A stretch of DNA of 64,000 bases from Ciona savignyi (taxonomy: Eukaryota; Chordata; Ascidiacea; Phlebobranchia; Cionidae): positions 286,894 through 350,893 of the forward strand of contig CH003302.1 in NCBI GenBank assembly GCA_000149265.1, given 5' to 3'. The notes under the pieces were generated by a model. That model was not told the DNA's origin. It saw nothing but the letters and a program-made list of their open reading frames with translations, and did no database searches. Made by a program: the position numbers and the translations under genes. This document shows positions 34,643-47,867 of the stretch, piece after piece. Numbering within the stretch: position 1 is the stretch's first letter; each line of letters begins with the position of its first letter.

Positions 34643-35692
34643 TTTGCAGATCAGATAGTAGATTTAACTTATCGTAAGTAATTGATATATAAATCAAAAG
34701 TAAACTGCGAAAAGACAAAATTACAGTTAAAGTCTACCGATACTCGTACGTTAACATGACTAAAGAAAAATCGATTTAAAAAAACGGTGTGACTGACGAA
34801 CAAAGACATATGCAACTGTTCTTATTTTTACATCTCCGGTCACGTTTTATAAGAACAACTATACGCCGAAATCATTTTCTCGTGTAATTGCACCATACGC
34901 CGTGATGACGATTCGTGAACTACGCCCTATACAAGAGCCAAGCATTGCGAAATAGTAGGGGCAAAGTCCACTACAACCTACAACGTTTAATATTACGAGC
35001 ACGCACGAGACTAACAGTTGTTTGCTCGAGGTTAGGAATCGGACTTTGGACTTTCTTCCCTCTGATTAATTATGACGTATTTTATGATGCGGCATTCTCA
35101 CTTAAATCATAGTTTACTATATAAGTAGTAGCATAGAATACTATAATATAGTATATTATATTAATAAGATAATATATAGCTAAGTATACTATGCTTAAAT
35201 TACGTAATGCAGTAAAGGACCATAGACACTCTATACAAATAATCTGCGAGCTGCCACCAAATGTTTTTTTGCGATCTGCGACCACAAATAGTTAACAACA
35301 CCTCGCTACTAATATTTCAAACGTAACATTTTACTAGGTGATACTAAACTGAACTGTAACCCCCTTGGTTTTCACATTCACGAGAATAAACCTGAATATC
35401 CTATCCTATTCTACATAGAACTTATCAATTAAAAGGTATTATAGGTATTAGCATCAAATCTCTTTATTATTTTTGATCAACTTCACGAGTATTCTTAATT
35501 AAGCTTTTATTACCTCTATCTAATTAAAACAATGCGATTTCATGCTGTTTTAAAAGGTGTCGGCTTAAAAAAAGTTGCGGGTGGCCTGTGAAAAGTGTCG
35601 TGTCTTCTCGGAAAAAATGGGCGTGTCGTGTCACGTCATTTATTGGTGAACAGCCCGTCTCTTAGGCTATACGCAAAAATTTGTTCGGTTGT
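34643..35692. other. Upstream region of perilipin; SINE fragment
   Basis: About 35365-35410 matches the SINE 3' end (CCCCCTTGGTTTTC, then TGAATATCCTATCC). No gene was found. AT-rich palindromic runs occur near 35120-35190. Confidence 0.4.
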
Positions 35693-36006
35693 TCATTTTA
35701 GTTTTTCCCTTTTCCACTTAAATCTTAAAGCCGGCTTCCTCATCAATACAGGGGTGAGCTCGCACACTTTAGTCAAGGCATACATTACAATTATATTTGA
35801 TTTACATTTTTCTGTTGCAATTTATATTTATTAATGTAAGGTTTAGCGGCCACGTCATTTTTTCTTCATTGTACTGTTGTCTATGCACTGATGTGTTTTA
35901 ACTACTATAGTTTTGCCGTTTTATCCTGTTTTTATAACTTGAAATAATCGTGCTAATATTCTTTAAGGTAACTAAGGAGCAAAAAAATAAACTAAACTAA
36001 ACTTAA
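35693..36006 (+). mobile_element. Second copy of LINE-like 3' end with ACTAAA tail
   Basis: Same order of blocks as 9360-9712 (AAAGCCGGCTTCC, GCGGCC, GTTTTAAC, GTTTTGCCGTTTTATCC) and the same AATAAACTAAACTAAAC tail. The two copies are well diverged, so both insertions are old. Confidence 0.6.
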
Positions 36007-36311
36007 AAGTTGTTTAGTTATTACGAACCGTAAGTGGGCACAAGAGAGCCATAATTAAACTCTTCCATGTCTGTGCGTGAACGGTCGTAAGCTGAATTGG
36101 TTAATGCCCCGGCATTTTAAAAGAAAATTGCTTGTTGCTTGGACGAAGCAATACTATAAAGAAAATATGTATCTTCGTGATAGAAAAGGGCCAGTAACCC
36201 TCTTAATGTTTAAATGAAATCCGGATACGGCTTTTATAATCCAGGAGACCTAAATGCCTCACTGAATATGAAGTGATAGTGGTTCGTGATGAATTTGCTC
36301 TTTGACTCGCT

Positions 36312-36515
36312 GACTATATAGGATAGGTTATTCATCTTTATCCCCGTGAATGGGAAAACCAAGGGGGTTAACACACGGGCAATCGTCAGATCACCTCGCG
36401 CCCATCGTCGGGTTACCGGAGCTATTGCAGTGTGTTGTATATGATAGACACGTTCCTTCAATTTGGTAGAACCCATTAATTCGCTGAGTTCAAGCAATGT
36501 CCGTGCATACAATTG
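36312..36515 (-). repeat. tRNA-derived SINE, reverse orientation
   Basis: Contains GGGAAAACCAAGGGGGTTAA, CAATCGTCAGATCACC, TCGGGTTACCGGAGC and CAATGTCCGTGC, matching 50205-50478 in the same orientation. The tRNA head is missing. Confidence 0.6.
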
Positions 36516-37586
36516 AGCTCCGGTTAGCGGGGTGTAGAGACGAGGTGTAATCTTCCTGTTGCCGGGAGTTACATTCCTGTGTTTACCACGTAGGCTATAT
36601 TATACTATGTAATAAAATACATAATATAATATAAAAGAAATTTGGCGTCGTTTGCTACTTAGCTTGGTAAAACTGTAACAAGAAGCGTCGCCTTGTGGAT
36701 TCAACATCCTGACAAGCGGAGGTAATGCATCAATCAAAATATCAGAGGTATTAAAGAGTACGCTCAATCTTGTCAGATGTATGATAGTGAGTCTGCTTCT
36801 CGCGCAAGTAATTTATCATAAAAAAACACTAGCTGTAATATTTATCTATCGCGTTACCCGGCCGTTCGAAAACATACATTACCAGTATAAGAAATGGTAT
36901 CGACTAGGTGAAGCTTTAAGTATTGTTCCATCATGCATTAATAAACAAACGACGTCGCAATAAGCTGAATTTCTTACGCACATAAGTTCAATTAGACGTC
37001 AATAATGCTAAAATGGAATCAACAATATCACCAGTATGACCAATGCCCGACACTTCATGATATCGTACTTCCTGACTGCCTGCTTACCTTTTTCGTTCAA
37101 ATACTGACATCATCGCATACGATGGTTTCACCACAATCGTGGCATCGAGGCGCAAGGAAAGTAGGAGTGTTTGTACTAATGATCCATGTAAACTGTGGAG
37201 CTATCTGGTATAGCCAAGAGTAGAAATCGTCACGAGTTATTATACCTTAAAATGTATCTCCAGTTAGAAACGTTTGTTTTACCACAAACAGGTTATTGGA
37301 GTTTAAAAACAATTCAAGTATGGATGTACATTACTTATTTTTTATTTGCCATATCAAAATGATAGGTAATGGCGTGCTAACAAAATTATTTCCTTTATGG
37401 TATTAACGTAAAGACCGGATGAATAAGTGAACAACATCCTTTCGTTTGGCACAGAGTCTTACGTAAAGGAAATACAAATGCGATATACAGAAATTAATCA
37501 GGTCATTCATTTATAATTCAATCAGGGAAGGCCAAGTTGTAGATAACCTGCTTAATATTGTATACGAAAGTGACTTTTAAATAAAA
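36516..37586. other. Upstream region of coiled-coil membrane protein gene
   Basis: Short frames at 36781-36963 and 37005-37223 lack support. No clear TATA box is seen near the ATG at 37587. Confidence 0.35.
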
Positions 37587-40500
37587 ATGGACAAACGAGC
37601 CAGTGACATATTTCTACCTGGTTTAAATCAAAAGAACTACGCTACTAAAAAAGGTAAATAACCTGAACCAGCATTTTGCTTTTGTTGTTTATTTTTCTTA
37701 TCACATCAGGAATGCACCGATATTCTCTGACGCAGGCTTTATTGTTTATGTATTTAGGCAGCTCTTGTTCCCGTTATAGTATATTCATATATAAGGAAGT
37801 GACCGAGTTAAAAGATAATAACAATGAAATTCTTGATATAAGTTACGTATATGCTGGGTCATTGGAAGTTACAAAATAAACGCCGCGGCATACCTTTGTG
37901 TCCTTTTGCATTCTTTATTGTTGATGTTAACCACTCTGATGATATTATCCTATTAGGGGGCTTTAACTGTCCAGAAAAACTTCGTTATCAATCAGATACC
38001 ACGTCGCAATTGTCCGTCGGCCCGCTGAGTAAAAGAGTGAAGGACAGCCCACAAAAAGATGGCTTAACTGAAACCAAATGCTAGGTGGTCGTTTGTGTCC
38101 TCGAGCAACACACTTTGCGGATGTTGTCGGAACCTAGTGGTTTAACGCATTTAACAGGTTAAACTAAAACTGTAGCAATATCTCCATTGTATTTAACACG
38201 CTGCATTGACTACGGTATATAAGCCAACGGTAAACACAAGGTAACCTTAATGTTGCCCACCCTGTGTCCCTACTGGGAATCGACAAGACAAATCTGTTCT
38301 ATTAGATACTAAAAGCTTCTTTGTTTAGCCGTCATGCGCAGAGTCAAATATTTGGTAACCCCATAGATATGCACATCTGGCTTCATCGACCTAATAAGTA
38401 GAGTCGAGCTTGTGCGGAGTCACTTCCGTTTATATAGGACTTATATATTAGTGAATCGGAACAATTCAATCGCCGTGCTAAAGCTTCTAATTAATCTCGC
38501 ATTGTAACCCTTAAGGCTTGGTTATTAATCTCAATATATTTTTCAGAAATAGTCTTAATTCAGAAGAGGTTAAAAATTCAAGCATTCTGCATCTGCGTGC
38601 TCACCATTCTTCTCATTGTATTTGCGAGTAAGATGTTGGTATTTATTTAAAACGCATTAATTATGTGTGACGTTTCCTATATATTCGTATTTTGTGGATA
38701 CTCCGGTGCCAAATACTGGCATTTAATACAGCAGGGTACGAACACAGGCTATGTGCTTCTACCTAAAATACAAGACTGTAGATATGTGTACCAAATTCTT
38801 ATTTCTAGACAATATCGTCTCAATCCTGTAATATTGTGCACCATGATCCAACCAAAAATTATATTGAAGTCATTAACTTAAAGTAAAACGTTGTGAATTT
38901 TTATAAAATTACTAGTTTCCTCTAAATTTCCGATGATAAAAGGCTTTCTTTTACCCGAGTGAGTTTTCCGATGTCGTTGCGCTTCGGTTATAGTATTTGC
39001 GCCTTGAATTTTAATAATTGCTTAAATTGTAATTTGACTTGGCGATGAAAACAAACTAATACGGAAGCTGGTTCCGGATGTACTTGAATCCGATTGCTGA
39101 TAATGATTGCTTTGTTGAGCCGATCTGATCCCGTTTCGACGGGACGCTCAACCAGTTAAATGTTAAGCGGGTAATACGCTAATTTTAAACGCATTTCGTG
39201 CTCTTTTCACGATTCTGTATCGGTTTCTTTATTTATTGCCTCTCCGTGCACAAATATGGTCGGTTTGTCCCGTGTGTCTTAATTTGCGGTGCGAGGCGAA
39301 AACCACAGGTTCAATTCTTAAAACATGATTTAACGCGGTATTCGTAATTCTATCTGTTCCACATTATACCACACAGTAGAACGAAATATTTAGCAATAAA
39401 TGCTACAGGACCTGTAACACAATCAATTTAACACTCAATATATAAAATAAGGGACTTAGTAACGAACCCATATCATGAGTATGATCAATGGCCTAGTTAT
39501 GTTTTAATTTAAACATTACACAAAACGCTATTAACGTTTTGTAGAACATTCGAGAGATTTCCTTTGAGAGATTGACGTTTTGTTGCACATTCGAGAGATT
39601 TCCTTTGTCAAATTGTATGCAATTTACAGTTATTTATTTCCTTGCAATACCCGTGACGCCGTACCAGTCAGGAACTTTGAGCTTATTCCAGACTTCACCA
39701 AGCAACGTGAACGATCCAGATACCAAAAAAAGGATCGCAGAATTGGAAAAACAATTACACACAAACAGGGTAAGAAGCATTTTCTACTTAATCACAAACA
39801 TTCGGGGAAACCCAATGTTTATTATAAGCTTCATTGTTTATATGCTTTCGCATGTTAGCGACATAGCACCATGGCTTGTGTCATAGTCTATATATTCCCA
39901 TTGTATTAATGCCAAAACCAACAGGACGTAACGATCACCACGAATTAGGAGACGCGTGGCATGTAGGAATGTACAGGAAATATCAATTACGTCTATGCGT
40001 TAACGTAAATCAATTAAGGGTCGATTTACAGAAAGGATGCAATTAAGTTTCCATTACCACAGTGTCACACACACTGTCAATTTTTCCTACGTAGCCCACA
40101 TTGAATCTGAGTATAAAGTGAGAGATTTATAATTTCGTAAACCCTTTCGACACATTAAAAGCCTAATCTTAACTTTCAGTAACTTGAACATGCTTATTTA
40201 AGCGAAAACAAAATTGTATTTCTATTTCAGCCAATGATCGGAAGGCATCGTTAAGCTTTCTTGTAGAAAAATAGTTAATTAAAAAACATTATAAAAACCA
40301 TTAATTATTACAAATGGCACGAGTACCAGGTTTTAATTTTGAAAACGAGTGCTTGATCACGTATCGTTTTTCCTGGCAGATTTGCTTTATTATGGACATG
40401 TTCTAATGACTGCCAATTTACCGCGGTTAACCTCTATTCCAAAACTATTGTTGTTATTTTGCCAAGTTCAAACTGTTACGGATAAGGCATTGCAGTGCAT

Positions 40501-43500
40501 ATAAATCGGTCGCGTTAGACCAGCGGCCAATCGACGGTTTAATTAACTCTCTGACGTTATCTGCTCTTTACTAAAAATATATTTACTTTTACCGTCATAC
40601 AGCACCCGATTCGTTTAATAATACCCGCTAACAACACGTTGTTTATATGCCATATTAGCGTACTGTGTTACCTACACAGTAACATGTGCTACATTTTGCA
40701 ATTTTGAAGCGAAACATTTTGTAACACAGTTTTACATCACGTGACCATTGTGTACGTGTCAGTCAATACGTGCATTTGAAATTTTAAGCTGAAAACCTCT
40801 CTATTAAGGAAAGCTAAAAGGAGGGAAACTGCACATTAAAATGAAGATTAGGGCGGTGGGGTTAATTTTTGCGCTGTTACAAATTGACACCTTAAATTTG
40901 CAAAATATAACAGATGCTGCCGTGTTAGTAACATATTTCGCTTATACTGCATATAAAAACGTAACACAGCTTGCTGTACATTTTGGGCGGATCGGTTTCA
41001 TCCAGTGAAGCATAACGGTGCCGCAGTCGAAAATGGTCTTCATGCTGGCATATTTTATGTCTCGACATAATTTCCTTTGTTAATCAGTATTGCCCATTTT
41101 AATTAGCTTGAGTCACGACCGCCCGCCTAATCAAATGCGGTAAACATATGGCCAATTGAGGTGGTTTTTTAACTTGACGCTTGGCTGTATTTTTCATAGA
41201 GTATTCCTTCAATTTCGTTGGAACGAAATTTCCACCCACGGTTCATCAGCTTTAATACGGCAAATATGAAATTTCCAGACACTATTTTTAAATTTTCTAG
41301 GTTTGCGAGCCGATTGTGATGCAAAATGTCACTGCCGGTCTTTCAAGAAAAAATTTCTGCTTTGGAGGCAATAGGTTAATCGACGCAGAGGTAGACCTGC
41401 TTTATTTTTCGCCTAATTGCGTATATAAGCTAACTAATTATTTATATACAGTTGAACAATTATTTATATACACTTTGTCGAATGTAATCTTTTGTTTCTA
41501 CGTTGTTTTGTTATTTTTAGACTCAATATGTGCAACTTCGACATAACGCATTCGCTGGCCAGTTACATGATCAGCATATAGGATAGATATGAACAGTAGA
41601 TTTCAAGTTTTATCCCATTATTTAAAAACACGTAGAGTGTTATCAAAAGAGGGAAGTTTTAAATCAACTTGGACCCGAAAATAATGTAATTTGTTAAAAA
41701 TGTTATAAATATGGTAGATCCGATTGATCCATTAGTTCAACCCAATAAGCCTTCAAATTCAGGCAATGATCACCACTATAAGTGCCTTGTTTAATGTAAC
41801 GATTAAATAGCCAGTAGCTATTTTGTCTGCGTTTCTACAAATATTATTTATTGCAACAACCAATTTTCTGTCCTACCTTATAAAATCTATCCAAACTTTT
41901 AAATTTATTGCCTTGCAGAAAATTGACAAGCGTAGACGGGTTACCGAGAAGCGAATGCACAGTGAGGATGCTGATCAACAGGTATGTCCTCCCTAGCGTT
42001 TATTAAATAACAATAATGAATGTATATTTAACTAAAGATTTCCTTTAAGGTTATGATCGAGTCAGTTTTGACCGAAAATGTCAACTTATCTTCCAGGATG
42101 TTTCATGTGGAAACGGCATTAAGGGGTGTTGAGGTAAGTTATAAATTTATGTTTGTGTATGATAAAAAAGTAATGTTTTATACCCGTAAATAAGAAAAGG
42201 CGGAAAAAGGTACCACACGGGCAATCGACAGAGTACCACGCACCCACAGTTAATTTAGCACCATACACAGTTGGTCGTTTCTACTCTTTCAGTTTAAGCC
42301 ATTAAAGCACTGCGTCCGTCCGCCTCTCCAGGATAGTTTTAACCCAATAATCTTTCGGGCCCCTGCAGAACAAGGACGCAGTAACCAAATTTAAATGTAT
42401 TATATGAAACTACATCCTATAGTTTGGCAACACGTTGCTTTATTGCCTATCGGATATAATATGCATGGGCGGAGTGATGGTGTCTTAGAGTAAAACCAAC
42501 ATCGTTAGGAACGTCACAGATAGAGATTAGCAAATCTTTTTTATTTTTGTAAAATATATATTAACAGAATAAAGCGTCGTCTGCAAATTCTAATATTTCT
42601 CAACTGGAAAAAAAATTCAACTATCTTAGCAGCGTCGTTGCAAGGAACATTACAGTAAGTACACGTACATTAAATAGGTAGGTCTTTACCAGTATATTAA
42701 AGTTATCAAGCGATTTTGTGTAAACAAGTCGTTTTTACTTGTTACGTTAACCCCCTTTTGAAGTGAACTAATTTGTGGTGTGATATATTAGTTTTTTGTA
42801 ACAACACTGCTTAAACCCCACTGAGATCAAATTAATAAAATGCAAAACGGAGTAACTACACTTTAAATGTTCAGTGCAAAGGATGATTAATACAGTAGTG
42901 TAATCGTTTTTTAACCTTGTTATTGTTGCATTTGATTAATATCAAGCTTTTGATATCAAGCTTATCTGTTGTAAACGTTGGGATCTCCGTTTTAACATAA
43001 ATTTTAACATGTAGAATGATATAGAGTCGGTAAGGAATACTTCATTGGACAACGCACACCATGTGAAACGGTTACAAAGCGATTCGAAGGGAATTTCTGT
43101 AAGTGTTGCATACGTTATAGTATAAATAAAACTATGAGGCACACATTTAATTATTGTAATGATATGTTTTACAATATAACGAAATACTGTAGTAAGCTGA
43201 AATATCCTCAATACTGTGCATTTATTATATTTTACTATTTTGTTCATACTTATATTTTCTAATCGAAACTGTTAACTTTTATTTTTCCTTCTAAACACAG
43301 ACAACCGCAAAGCACCTTTATGAACAGTTGGTCGCTCTCACAGCTCGGTTCCATGATCTTCAAAATGCTACAGATACTAAGTTTAAGGTATAAATCAGAC
43401 TCCTTAAAAATACATATATATAACAATATATGGGATCTTTATGGTTTTATGCAAAAAAGACTTGTACGAATGTAAAAATGTGAATATATTTATGCAGAAC

Positions 43501-46500
43501 CAGTCCGCTTCCAGAGCAAGACTTCTTGGACATCACCGAAACGTCTTGCAAAATTCAGTCAAAGCTTTGACGGTACAATTTGTACGACCCTTACTTTTAG
43601 TTATTTCTCTGATAAGGCTAGAACAAAGACCGCGACAAATTCTGTAATATACGTTTTCCAATTCCAGTATTTAAACAAAATCCGTGATCCGTGTATAAAT
43701 CCTGCATTGCGGGTTTCCCCGGCTGTCAAGAATAGAAATGACCAATCCATAGATTCATCCATAACAATGACTGTGAAAGGAAAACAAAACAACAATACCC
43801 GTTAAGGCGTGCAGATTTGCACAAGAAAATGTATTTAAGCCAATACTATCATGTTTATTATTATTTAGGTAGAAAATAAAATAAAATAAACTCAAAAATT
43901 AAATCAATATATAAAAATATCAACAATGTTTTACTGTCACGTAGATAATGTAATATACCGATCTACATTTGTTAGAAGCCATTTTTTATTTTGATTTATT
44001 GTTTACAGAATAGGGTTAACGAAATACCACATCGGTTGGATGATACAGAAAGAAAAATTGACGCTCTTCGGACAAATGTTACACACCAGCAAACGGTAAT
44101 CGTTTTTGTTTAGGATTCGATTTTTCAAAAAAATAATCTGATAACCGAGAAATAATTTAGAATTAGGACACCAAAAAATTACTATTACATTGGAATGGGA
44201 TAAAAAAAATACTAACCGATATTATAAGAACATATTGGTGAATAGCATTTCTATTAATCTTATTATATATACAGTGTATATATTTCCTTTATTAGATTTT
44301 AATCGACGTAGGCTATATTTACAGGCGTTTACAGATTCAATTGCTTCATTGCATCGATCCAATCTTGCTACATCTGAGATCGTCACAAGTTTCACCAGAA
44401 ATATCACGGTAACAACAAAAACAGTGTTTAAAGTAAAATAAGTCATAATAAGCCTTTAGCAAATTGTTCTGATCAATCTATTTACAAACAAAATTGGTTT
44501 TGTATTCATCGATGTCTTTTTATTTCAAATGCAAATTTCTTTAGAACAGCTGGCGCAAAGTGGCGTTGTTTTGAGCTAGCCTATATTGTTCGGAAGGTAA
44601 AATTTTGCCAAAACCATTTGCAGTTATTTAAAAAAAAACTTTTGATATATACTTTAGTCCTATAAAGTGGCAAAGCAGGACATTCCTTGCCAGTATAAGG
44701 CATGCAGCATTTCAGTTGTCAATCGGTAAACCGGTTTAAATATCTGTAGACTTTAAACAACCATAACAGAGAAATTAAAAAATGTTCCTGTTTCTGGTTA
44801 CGAACAGGACGAGCTCGCCAAACGTCCTACAAGAAAGAACCTTTTGACGTTACAAGAACTACTAGCCAACAATTCAGCGGTATGGACCGAAAATTGAATT
44901 AATTCAATTTATTTGAAATTTAATTTGTATTGAATCCAGGCGACACAAGACCAGATTTCTGAATTGAAACGTTCTTCAAATGCAACTGCATTGTTACTTC
45001 GAACATTAAAGAAAAACATGACGGTGATGGGATGTGCTGATCGTGCAGTCTGTTTTCCATATTGCATACGGATTAAGTTATATAACTATATACATAAATG
45101 TAGCCATCTGGCCTCTAGGTATTATAATAGATAAAAGGCCAGCGATACTAGTTAAAAGTACTAATTTTTTGATGAATATTCATATAACAGTCACAGATTG
45201 CCCGTTTTCCCGCGCAACTGGCTGCCGTAGACGCACAGATCTCTCAACTAAATGATGAATTACTCGACTATAAAGATGTATGTACATTTAGTCACATTGT
45301 AATGTCAAACATGCGATGATAAACATATTTCTTCACATAGATGACTGAAAGGCGCATTCAAAAACTAAACGAATCAGACTTAACTTTGTCACACGGTTTA
45401 CAACAACTAGATCGAAATATCACTGTAAGTATGGTCTACCTTGGTAATGTTATTTTTTTGAAAATGTTAGTGTATGATTTAACACATAAAGGCATATTCA
45501 TATGTTTCTATTGTGGCGGTTTAGTCTGTTTTATTGCTCAAGCATTATCAAACGTGATGAAAATCACCTAATAAAATATGCATTCGTGCGGTGTGATTCG
45601 TTTGTGTAAACTTAGTTTACCAATAAATGATCAAATCCATCGAAAAACACTGTCGAATAGCTTAATAGTATCTTCATACCTTGTCGAATAACCACATCAC
45701 TTTGGAAGCTTGACCACGTTTGGGCCAAGAAATAAAAAAATAATAATTGTTGTTTCTGCAATCCCTAATTGATTTATCCGTATAAACCTACATAAAGGGT
45801 ACTTCACAGGTCAATTACCCCGGGCAAAACCGATTAAGCGGTGCGGTCCATATATTAAATAAATGTTAATAAATCGAAATTTAACTTAAAATGAATCCAG
45901 GCGACACAAGACCAGATTTCTTATTTGAAACGTTCTTCCAATGCAACTGCATCGTTACTTGGAACATTACAAACAAGTGTTACGGTAAGGGGGTGCTATT
46001 AGCTTTATGCGCTTCGTTAACTTGATGTTTTAATTTTTTTTTAACGAAATCTCATTAGTCCGCTTTCCTGCTCAATTTGCAGATACAAAGGGACAGATTT
46101 CTCTGAAAAGATTTTTTGCACCGAAACCAGCCTCTTTCTTGTCAACCTTGTCTTTAGTTCCGATAACTCGACAGTAAACACGAGATGATGTAACGATTAC
46201 TCGTTTTTTTAACGCAATTTACGTTTTCCGAATATAAAAATGAAATATATTTCCTATCTCAGAAGCTACAGACGGACGATCAAAACGCTTTCGACGATTC
46301 TGTGGTAAAGTACCTTGTTACACTACTTATGCTAATCAAACATTTCACCTCACAGTTGTAATGTTATCAGATTGATACTGTAGGTCTTGAAACCTAACTA
46401 ACTGGTAAATACCAGAGCTCGGCGAACTGGCCGCCATTAGGTTTGTGACCAAGCAGACTGCCAGCGTGGTTACATCACCGGAAGAAAATTTTACCGATTA

Positions 46501-46772
46501 AACAAAAAACTAAAATGCCCATTTACCAGTTACTACAACTATCATCTACTGACTGGCTTTACCTCAACAACTGCTGTCTGACTAAGAAGCCATATATGAT
46601 GTTCTTTCGGCAAAATGTTTAAAATAAGTTTCTGCCCCAATTCTTATCGACACTACGCAGCGGCATTGGTTGATAATTCTATGACGTATATGAATTAATT
46701 GTTAGCACGGTATCAACAAACCTCAATCAATTATGTTTCTTTTTGTAGACATACACTGATCAAGAAACCTGA
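37587..46772 (+). CDS. Type II membrane protein with exon-modular coiled-coil ectodomain
   Basis: Exons: 37587-37653, 38547-38627, 39672-39769, 41301-41390, 41919-41981, 42050-42133, 42568-42654, 43015-43098, 43301-43387, 43498-43572, 43668-43772, 44009-44095, 44325-44408, 44808-44879, 44940-45023, 45197-45277, 45341-45424, 45901-45984, 46263-46304 and 46749-46772. This gives 520 residues in one frame. Exon 1 is a short cytoplasmic tail (MDKRASDIFLPGLNQ); exon 2 has basic residues, then CICVLTILLIVFA, an uncleaved signal-anchor with no signal peptide. From exon 4 on, every internal exon is phase 0-0, mostly 81-87 nt. In the 28-codon exons, positions 6, 9, 13, 16, 20, 23 and 27 form a heptad a/d pattern, and many end in N-x-T. 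A trimeric or dimeric surface stalk is inferred; I recognise no family and no lectin, collagen or SRCR head. The exon at 41301 and the last two exons are least certain. Confidence 0.65.
40841..41008 (+). CDS. Small candidate frame with signal-like start (55 codons)
   Basis: An ATG frame inside an intron of the coiled-coil gene reads MKIRAVGLIFALLQIDTL at its start and holds two N-x-T sequons (NIT, NVT). It may be a chance frame; no promoter, splice site or homology supports it. Confidence 0.15.
   Translation: MKIRAVGLIFALLQIDTLNLQNITDAAVLVTYFAYTAYKNVTQLAVHFGRIGFIQ
42165..42310 (-). repeat. SINE fragment in an intron of the coiled-coil gene
   Basis: TACCACACGGGCAATCGACAG followed by CACGCACCCACAGTTAATTTAGC is a diverged reverse-orientation match to the SINE body. 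Confidence 0.4.
44890..45250 (+). repeat. Source block of a tandem exon duplication
   Basis: Contains exons 44940-45023 and 45197-45277. The first is nearly identical to exon 45901-45984 (ATQDQIS, then LKRSSNATA, then LL), including the TGAATCCAG acceptor. The second is matched by a degenerate sequence at about 46053-46105. Confidence 0.75.
45850..46130 (+). repeat. Duplicated exon pair; second exon decayed
   Basis: 45901-45984 is an intact copy of exon 44940-45023. About 46053-46105 (GTCCGCTTTCCTGCTCAATT, then GGACAGATTTCTCTG) copies exon 45197-45277 but has lost a clear CAG acceptor and GT donor, so it is a pseudo-exon. The intervening intron has shrunk from 173 to about 70 bases. Confidence 0.7.
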
Positions 46773-46938
46773 AGAGTAACATGAACCTGTTCCGTTACAT
46801 TTACTATCAGGAATTTTAACGTTTAACAACTGATTATGTCACCAGTTCTATGTGCAATGTTCGCATGTCGATAAATTCTTTGACCAACCGCTTTGCTAAA
46901 ATATAAGGCTGGTCCAAATTTGGTATAGGGAGACTAAA

Positions 46939-46944
46939 AATAAA
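46939..46944 (+). terminator. Candidate polyadenylation signal of coiled-coil gene
   Basis: AATAAA about 170 bases after the stop TGA at 46770-46772. Confidence 0.4.
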
Positions 46945-47641
46945 AAGGTTTCGATTTTTTCATCGACTACACAAAGAATTACATATTAAAACAGAACGCG
47001 ACTATGGTCCAAAGGGACATACCTTGCTTGCCTAATGGTGTATCTTGCACTGCAGTAACCTGTATATAAAGATAAACTGTAAGATGCTTTACGGGCCACA
47101 GTAATTACGAGATTGGACGCACTTGGTTATTGTTTCTTATTTTGTGTGGATTTCTCCTTTTTATTTTAGCCATTTACTGTGTAAACTTTCCTTTGTTTTG
47201 ACATCATATGAAATATATGAAAATAACAACCTATAAGAAAACAACTTCGACATATTGTTTACTCTGTTTTCTCTAGCGTGGCTCATTACATACTATCTAT
47301 ATCAGCCGAAAACGTCTACGTGAATTTTAAATAGTCAAATATTAAAGTCTTTCTTTAATGTCTCATCCCATTTTTATTTAAAGTGGAATTGTAATAGATT
47401 GGGCGTAAAGTTTAGTGATTCAAGCATAAAGTGTAATAATGCTCTATGTACACTTCCAGCCTGGTTGCTAAAGCCAAGAAATCAGTATAAAAAAATCAAA
47501 AAAATAATCTCACGTAGAAAGATGCTGGATAGAAAATCGCGAGTAAAAGATGGAAGTATAGAATCGCACACGGTACAATACAAAGCACTAGATAAATTTG
47601 AGAATGAACAATACATATATCAATTGAAAGGCCTGGTATAC
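46945..47641. other. Intergenic between convergent coiled-coil and Tbx genes
   Basis: A frame at 47399-47743 lacks a real ATG start and overlaps the probable 3' UTR of Tbx1/10. No feature is supported. Confidence 0.4.
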
Positions 47642-47652
47642 TTTATTTTATT
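47642..47652 (-). terminator. Overlapping AATAAA signals for Tbx1/10
   Basis: The minus strand reads AATAAAATAAA about 220 bases after the stop at 47868. Confidence 0.55.
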
Positions 47653-47867
47653 CCGAATTGAAAATTGTCGTGCGTTTCAAGAAAACCAGTGCTATTTTGG
47701 CAAGATTTTTAAAAGTGACTTGGTAAAAAACTACCGTGTATAAATATTCGTTTAATTCTAGCAGAAAAAAATCGGTGGCAAAGAAACAAGCAACTTGATT
47801 CTCAGTGAACTGTGTAGTGCAGTTCTGTGCATCGCAGCGGCAAATTGATCCTAATACACTCTGATGC

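Noticed and set aside
36234..36512. 92-codon minus-strand frame
   Set aside because: It lies within SINE sequence seen in several other copies.
44554..44580. Extra exon of the coiled-coil gene after a CTTTAG acceptor
   Set aside because: The phase 0 frame reaches a stop after nine codons and no donor follows.
47399..47743. 114-codon plus-strand frame
   Set aside because: It begins at a non-ATG codon, lacks any domain, and covers the probable Tbx1/10 3' UTR and poly(A) signals.
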